From: Hybos culiciformis
Taxonomy: Eukaryota > Arthropoda > Insecta > Diptera > Hybotidae
Assembly (NCBI GenBank): GCA_964007475.1
Contig: OZ023273.1
Location: 22,741,557 to 22,805,556 of the forward strand
Length of the DNA: 64,000 bases
Reading direction: 5' to 3'
Program-made: the position numbers and the translations under genes
Shown: piece by piece, positions 58,932 to 64,000 of the stretch
Numbering within the stretch: the stretch's first letter is position 1
Layout: each line of letters begins with the position of its first letter
Notes under the pieces: generated by a model
What the model saw: only the letters and a program-made list of their open reading frames with translations
Told to the model about the DNA's origin: nothing
Database searches by the model: none

Positions 58932-59738
58932 GCCTTTATTTTTTTTTTGAAAATAATAAAGTTTTTTTTAAATAAAGTTTTTTTTGAATTAAAAAAATAA
59001 AAATAAAGTGTTTTTTTTAAAATAAAATAAAAATAAAATAAAGTTTTTTTTTGAATTAAAAATAAATTAAAGTGTTTTTTTTTTTTTAAATAAAGTAAAA
59101 ATAAAATAAAGTTTTTTTTGGAATTAAAAATAATTTAAAGTTTTTTTTTTAAATAAATAAGGTTTTTTTTTGAAAAAAAATTAAAAGAAAGTAAAGTGGT
59201 AAAAAATGAAAGTGAGTGGTAAAAATAGACGGAAAAAAAAAGAATATCAAAGACCGAAAGCAAAAATAAAATAAAACTTTTTTTTGAAAACAATATAAAA
59301 AAAAATAACACAGCGAAACATTGAAAACATTGGAAGAAAAATAAAATTTTTAATAAAATAATGTAAAAATAAAGCAAAATGAAATAAGAAAAAAAAAGTA
59401 AGAAAAATTTTATAAAAAAATAACAATTAATTGAAAAAGTGAAATTTTATCATAAAATTCAATAAAATCGTAAGTTTAAATTGTTTATGGTAAAATAGAA
59501 TAAAAACTTCAAAAATTTAAAACAAAAAAAAAATAAGTAGACAAAAGGGAAATAGTAAGAAAATTAGCACAAAATATTCAATAAAAATTACAAATAAAAT
59601 ATATATAAAAATTACAAATAAAATTTTAAATATTAAAAAGAAAAAAAAGGGACTTAATACCCCAGAAAATCGAAACTTCTAAATATTTTTGTTCATCTCA
59701 TAAGTTGGCATAAAAAATGAATTTTAATTAAAATCCCA
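58932..59738 (+). other. A-rich untranslated leader of the gypsy-type element
   Basis: Low-complexity sequence with repeated TAAAGTTTTTTTT / AATAAAATAAAG words (58960-59170). No coding signal. Such leaders are common between primer site and first ORF in this group. Confidence 0.6.
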
Positions 59739-60038
59739 ATGAGTAAAACCGAATCAAAGGAAATTGCCCCCGTAAATTCGGGCACTGTGGTAAATACACT
59801 CGAGGTGCAACAAGCCTCCATCGTAAACAATGGCATAATAATATTGCTATATATTTTGACAATACTGTCGGTATTGTCAGCGGCGTATAAAATTTACAAA
59901 ATGTGGCACAGTGCCACGAAAAAGAAAATAAGGGTCAGTCTATGGTCACATTGGCGTAGACCCCTTATTGCAACAAGAACAAAAGAATTTTCCATCAAAA
60001 AAAAAAAAAAAAGAACATTTAAAAAAAATAAAAAATAA
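59739..60038 (+). CDS. leader ORF 1 with membrane segment (gypsy-type element)
   Basis: 99 codons. The N-terminal 30 residues are polar (MSKTESKEIAPVNSGTVVNT). A hydrophobic segment follows (about residues 33-52, IIILLYILTILSVLSAAYKI), then a basic tail (WHSATKKKIRV, later a Lys run caused by an A tract). Small ORFs with a single membrane segment occur in the leader of some 412/mdg1-like elements, and position supports that reading. The last 15-20 codons may be read-through after an indel in the A tract. Function unknown. Confidence 0.5.
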   Translation: MSKTESKEIAPVNSGTVVNTLEVQQASIVNNGIIILLYILTILSVLSAAYKIYKMWHSATKKKIRVSLWSHWRRPLIATRTKEFSIKKKKKRTFKKNKK

Positions 60039-60078
60039 AAGCAAAATAGTAAAAACATTAGAACCTTTTTGGTAACAC

Positions 60079-60288
60079 ATGCAGCCTGTAGAAATAACCC
60101 AACTCGAAGTTGAAGACTTACCAACTTCATCATTCACTCCGTTGTACTCAGAGGTAGCAAAAAATTTGGAAGGTATCGAAGATGAAAATACCGTAGATTT
60201 CGAAGACTATATAAAGGAATTAAAATATAGAAATTTTGATTTTAATCAAAAAAAAGAAATTGTTCACTCAGAAAAATTAACAAAATAA
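60079..60288 (+). CDS. leader ORF 2, acidic, unknown (gypsy-type element)
   Basis: 69 codons starting MQPVEITQLEVEDLPTSSF, acidic and without a membrane segment. It lies 40 bp after leader ORF 1 in a different frame. It may be the continuation of the same protein separated by an A-tract frameshift, or the start of a Gag-like protein. No family recognised. Confidence 0.4.
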   Translation: MQPVEITQLEVEDLPTSSFTPLYSEVAKNLEGIEDENTVDFEDYIKELKYRNFDFNQKKEIVHSEKLTK

Positions 60289-61850
60289 AAATATAATAAT
60301 TCTGAACCTAAATGTTATAAATGAATATAAAAGAAATTTTTTATATAAAAACAGAAAAAGTGAGAAAAATAAATTTTTTTAACAACTCAAAAATTTAAAA
60401 TTAAACAATTTTTTTTTAAAACAAACAATTAACTTGAAAATTAAAAATCCCAAATTCAAAAAAAATAAATAATATAAAAGGAAAAAGATGTTTTGAAAAA
60501 ACACAGAAAAATAAAACCAAAAAAAAAAGTTAAAGAAAATAAAGAAAGTTTAGTAAAGAAAATTTCAATAAAGAAAAAAAATTAAATTATGCAACAACAG
60601 TCAACATTCAACATCACCAGCATTCAACAATCAACAAAGGCGAGCATCTAGGTCAACACCAGCAACGTATCTAGATATCGGTTTCAACAGGAAAGTAAAT
60701 TGCGTCAAGTAGTGAGTAGTTTTTGCTTTTTACGTCATTATTTTAATTTGCCTCAATTCAAAACGATTTGCAATATAATCGATAATCAATCTACTTCGAA
60801 AAAAAAATAATTTTATTTTGGGCAGAAAAATTTTTCTCGCAAATGAATATCGTAAATGATGAGATATACTTATTTAAAATAAAAAATATAAATTATATTA
60901 AAAATAAAATCAAAAATATTATATTAAAGGAAAAAAAAAACATTATTCAATTTAAAAAAAAAAATATGGAATAAGTTTTTCCAAAATACGTAAAATATTT
61001 ACAAAAAAAAAATCAAATCAATTATTTGTTTTTTTTTCCAATAAATAAAATATGAAATTGATTATCACAAAAAAGAAAAAGGAGCGACAACCAAAATTTT
61101 TGTTTGAAAAAAAATACTTCGTTTATAAATTATAGTTGTTCGCAAATCAAAAAGGATTTGGAATTCTTGTTTTATTTTTTTTTTTGAAGAATTTGAGATA
61201 TTATTTAAGCAAAAGAGAATATTAGGAAAAATTAATTACATCTATATTTTTATATATTAAAAAATTTATTTAACTACATTACACAATATCATATTATATT
61301 CGTGTATCGTTACATTTTATTTCAGCGAATTATTAATTGGCGCAAGCCTTGCCCCATTCGAATCGCAAATTTTTTTTTTTCGAAATATTTAAAATTTTTT
61401 ATTGATAAAAAAAATAAAATTCAGCTAAATCGTAAATTTTATTTGGGATTGACAAAATCCTAAATGTGTTGTTTGGATTTTATATTTGTAAAAATAAAAA
61501 TTCAAAGAAAAAAATAATCGTGCACATTAATTGAGAAAATCGATTTCGTTTTAATTTTTGAAAAAATTAATTATTATTATATAGATCGTTAAATATTTTT
61601 TATTAAGTACAAAATTATTGTACAAAATTTAGTTATTTTCAAATAAATTTCAGCTATTGCATTATTAAGGTGGCCCTAAACTCATGGCCATTTTTTTTTA
61701 CATAAAAACAAATATATTGATTTTTTTTTTGTGTTAAAAAAAAAAATATAGGAATAAAATTTTTTCGTAGGTCAAGGTCAATGACAATAACACATGTTGT
61801 GTTGGTATAATTTTTTTTTTTTTTTTTTATATAGTCCGCAAAACGTGAGG
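60289..61850. other. A/T-rich tail of the leader region
   Basis: Mostly A-rich low-complexity DNA. A GC-richer CAACA-repeat patch (about 60587-60690, beginning ATGCAACAACAGTCAAC) ends quickly in a stop. Near 61845-61905 a word GGGCTGTAGCGCCATTGAAG plus GAAGAA repeats resembles the end of an unidentified repeat. No Gag N-terminal region was found where it would be expected. Confidence 0.5.
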
Positions 61851-61972
61851 ATGCCAAGGCCCGAAATGGGCTGTAGCGCCATTGAAGAAGAAGAAGTGTG
61901 CAAAAGGTATGTTGTAGCGCTCTTTCTCCTTCATATACTTACCTATTTCCTTATTTCTTTTCCCACACTTTC

Positions 61973-62286
61973 ATTTTATACAGTTGTAACAATTTACAAC
62001 TGTATAAAATAATAGCACTTAACGTGGAATTTGTTTATTGGGGTTGAGTATACAAAAACGTTAAATTAACATTTTGTATATTTCAAAACCAATATACAAT
62101 TTCGTTCTTATTAAAATAAACAAAAATGTCAATTTAACATTTTTGTTTATTTTAATAAAAATAAATGATACTCCGATTTCAAATAATTATTAAAGTGTTA
62201 ATTATGCACTTTGATAATTATTTGAAATTAATCCCGTCCATTCCCAATTTTGGTTGGTTAAATTACCAAATCATAATTGTGGAATG
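61973..62286. repeat. cluster of five consecutive hairpins (element X)
   Basis: Stems: 61973-62010 (17-bp perfect arms, ATTTTATACAGTTGTAA), about 62034-62091 (about 21-bp imperfect arms), 62109-62157 (21-bp perfect arms containing AATAAACAAAAATGT, 7-nt loop), 62180-62224 (18-bp arms, ATTATTAAAGTG), and 62238-62286 (imperfect arms CATTCCCAATTTTGG). The last three resemble structures at 50.81-51.04 kb. Five stems within 315 bp is well beyond the local background. Confidence 0.75.
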
Positions 62287-62368
62287 TAATTTTCAATTCC
62301 CTTTTAAACCTTAAGAAAAATAAACTAAGATCATTATTATATCGGGCGTTGAAAAATTAAGTTCTCTC

Positions 62369-62405
62369 CAAAATTATACCGGGCCTTTTATTTTAATATT
62401 AAGAA
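62369..62405 (+). repeat. element X, left side of the split copy
   Basis: CAAAATTATACCGGGCC to ATTAAGAA, matching 53304-53341 with one or two changes; homology stops abruptly at 62406. Confidence 0.85.
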
Positions 62406-63839
62406 GGTGTGCGGGCCACCTGGAAACAAAAACCCGTTAGAAAGCGTTTAAAAAATTTTTTTTATAAAAAATATCCAGAAAATAAATAAAAAACAAAACT
62501 ATCAGTGCTAAAAACAGAGATAGCAACCCTCAGAATAACAAAAAATAAAAAATATATATAAAAACAAAAAATTAATAATAAAAAAACAACAATGGACGAC
62601 AACAACGCCGTCGACCAAGGACACCTAAATGAAGTGCTAGGAAGAGGTGAGGGAATTGTTATACAAAATCAAGCACAAGAAGTTCGAAACGCACGAGCGG
62701 CGGACCATGCTCCACCAGAGCAGCCGCTCCGAAACAATGACAACAATGAAGAAGCAGGCGCGAACACAGAATTTACATCTAACAAACCGAATATTTCAAA
62801 GTCGTCATCCTTATAGACAGACTTCATGTCAGGCATGGTATATGCAAAGCTTTTCAATGAAAGAAATAATGCCTCGTGGAGTTAAGATACATGATAGGAT
62901 GGGCGCATTTGTAACTGATGGAATGAAAGAAAATGGGTACAAGCCGTATGAATGGGCAGACCCACTTAATCTCCAAGGAGTTAGATGTTTGCCTGACGGT
63001 GCTGATAATCATTTAATCCAGTGTTTGGGACATGTAGTAGCAATCGAAAGCGCTGTCCCAAGAACGTTAAATTCACCGGAGTTATCAACCATCGGACAAC
63101 AGTGGTTCTCAACAATGACAACAGTACATGACGCCACTTCATCGATACTTAGAAACCTCCTGCCCGTGCGGGATTCATTGGATCAAATGTCGATAACGAC
63201 ACTAATATGCACGTGTCAATCTGAAACGATGAATCCGCAAAATGATAAAGCACCGATATTGAGAGCGATGATGTTAATGTATGTAATGGCTGACCCACTA
63301 TGGTTAGCGAGAAAATCAACAACCGCTCATTCAGTGCAAGCATTTGGTGCATGTCCGACAGATATCACAAAGAACATGCACCCAACAAATGCACGTGGCA
63401 ACATAAACCTGACGATGCAAATACCCGATGCTAATGGAACGACAACAATAAGAATAATACCACTCGATGTATACACACAAAAATTTGTAGGAAACGTGTC
63501 TCAAGTGGACGCTAACTATAACACTGTAGATATTCACAACAGTGTAGTAATCCCGTTACGACAAACGCAACTCGATGAAGATTGGATAGTACCTTACATA
63601 ATGTGTCACACGACTACAATGTGGTGGAACTGTAGTGACAGAATATCGTTCCAGCAAGCCGACCAAAGATACACAGAAAATGACGCAGGAGATCACGAAC
63701 TAAACTTAAGATGCCAAACTTGTGCATCAGCAGTGTATATTCCAGGACAACATGCTAACATACTCATTGTTATTGTTGATCTCCAAAGAAACCAGATTCA
63801 CACAAACGGAATAAATGTAAAAAAAAAAAAAAAAAAAAA
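62406..63839 (+). mobile_element. poly(A)-tailed retro-insertion in element X (candidate endogenous viral element)
   Basis: The segment between the two halves of element X is 1.43 kb. It begins GGTGTGCGGGCCACCTGG, has a leader of about 186 nt, one long coding region, and ends in 21 A residues (63819-63839). The paralogous block at 53.3 kb has none of it. Leader plus coding region plus A tail without introns is what LINE machinery makes from a polyadenylated RNA. A target duplication cannot be separated from the A-rich target. Source RNA unknown; a viral transcript is the favoured guess. Confidence 0.8.
62592..63818 (+). pseudogene. capsid-like protein of about 400 codons, unknown family, frame-disrupted
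   Basis: The ATG at 62592 (MDDNNAVDQGHLNEVL) opens a polar, low-complexity N-terminus. That frame meets TAG at 62814-62816 and a second stop at 62883. The remainder is read one base over, from no later than 62881 to the A tail, over 310 codons without a stop. The body is balanced in composition, with several Cys, Trp and Met, no signal peptide and no membrane segment (for example WADPLNLQGVRCLPDGAD, NLLPVRDSLDQMSITTLIC, MWWNCSDRISFQQADQ). No enzyme motif is visible. There is no stop before the A tail, so the C-terminus may be missing. Size, isolation and style suggest a structural protein of an RNA virus, but no family was recognised, and a host gene is not excluded. Confidence 0.5.
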
Positions 63840-63876
63840 GTTAAAGGAAAAGTATTGCTAATTAAAAGTATATAAC
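63840..63876 (+). repeat. element X, right side of the split copy
   Basis: GTTAAAGGAAAAGTATTGCT to TATATAAC, matching 53345-53381 exactly by eye. Confidence 0.9.
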
Positions 63877-64000
63877 AATGTGGCATAGTGAATGAATGTG
63901 ATAAGAAAAGAATAAAAGAGGTTATTTTTTTTTGAAAATACGAATTTTTTTTTCTCTCATATATACACGTTTCACTTTTAAATTTTTTTTTTGTGAAAAT
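63877..64000. other. end of window, AT-rich
   Basis: No feature recognised. Diverges from the 53.38-kb copy after AACA(A)TG, so the true extent of element X is not determined here. Confidence 0.5.

Noticed and set aside
1..64000. tRNA or rRNA genes
   Set aside because: No cloverleaf with A and B boxes and no conserved rRNA words were seen on either strand; a covariance-model scan would be needed to be certain.

Overview
The window is extremely AT-rich eukaryotic DNA (roughly three quarters A+T by eye), with long homopolymer tracts, spliced genes with short introns, and very dense mobile-element debris. A CYP4-type cytochrome P450, hAT and foldback elements, a LINE of the R1/Jockey type and a Ty3/gypsy element primed by the 412/mdg1-type tRNA-Arg site all point to an insect. 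The repeat style suggests a dipteran, but no feature fixes the genus.

Layout. 1-28.7 kb is gene-poor: AT-rich spacer, a few low-confidence exon candidates, an internally deleted hAT element (12.1-13.0 kb), a foldback-type element (16.6-17.2 kb), palindromic MITEs (21.65 and 26.45 kb), a nested hAT cluster (24.3-26.2 kb) and a 200-N assembly gap. 28.7-37.2 kb is a stack of foldback and MITE insertions, several with intact target-site duplications (TSDs), followed by Helitron-like sequence. 39.3-44.0 kb holds the two clearest host genes, both on the minus strand: an intact 8-exon, 520-codon CYP4-like P450 and a small secreted coiled-coil protein. 45-46 kb has a MITE and a LINE 3' fragment. 48-51.5 kb carries GC-richer coding debris (an AT-hook/bZIP-like fragment and overlapping small ORFs), a foldback element and a LINE 5' fragment. 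From 51.5 kb to the end is a composite of retroelements. A degenerate Ty3/gypsy Gag-Pol (53.4-58.1 kb) is broken by a miniature LTR element (TRIM, 56.4-57.2 kb). It is followed by an LTR, a tRNA-Arg-type primer site and a leader with two small ORFs. On both flanks lie pieces of an unclassified hairpin-rich repeat, called element X here.

The most interesting part is element X and its cargo. One copy (about 52.2-53.4 kb) lies next to a compact TATA-box gene with one intron and 121 codons of atypically high GC. The other copy (62.0-63.9 kb) is split by a 1.43-kb insertion with a 5' leader, a capsid-like reading frame of about 400 codons and a 21-A tail. The 53.3-kb copy preserves the matching empty site, which shows that the insertion is a retroposed RNA, plausibly an endogenous viral element. 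A second theme is convergent architecture: four foldback-type elements with unrelated tandem-repeat arms, three of them flanked by 9-bp direct repeats (one imperfect).

Only the P450, the secreted protein and possibly the 121-codon gene look like functional cellular genes. Most of the rest is transposon fossil or spacer. No tRNA, rRNA or CRISPR array was seen.
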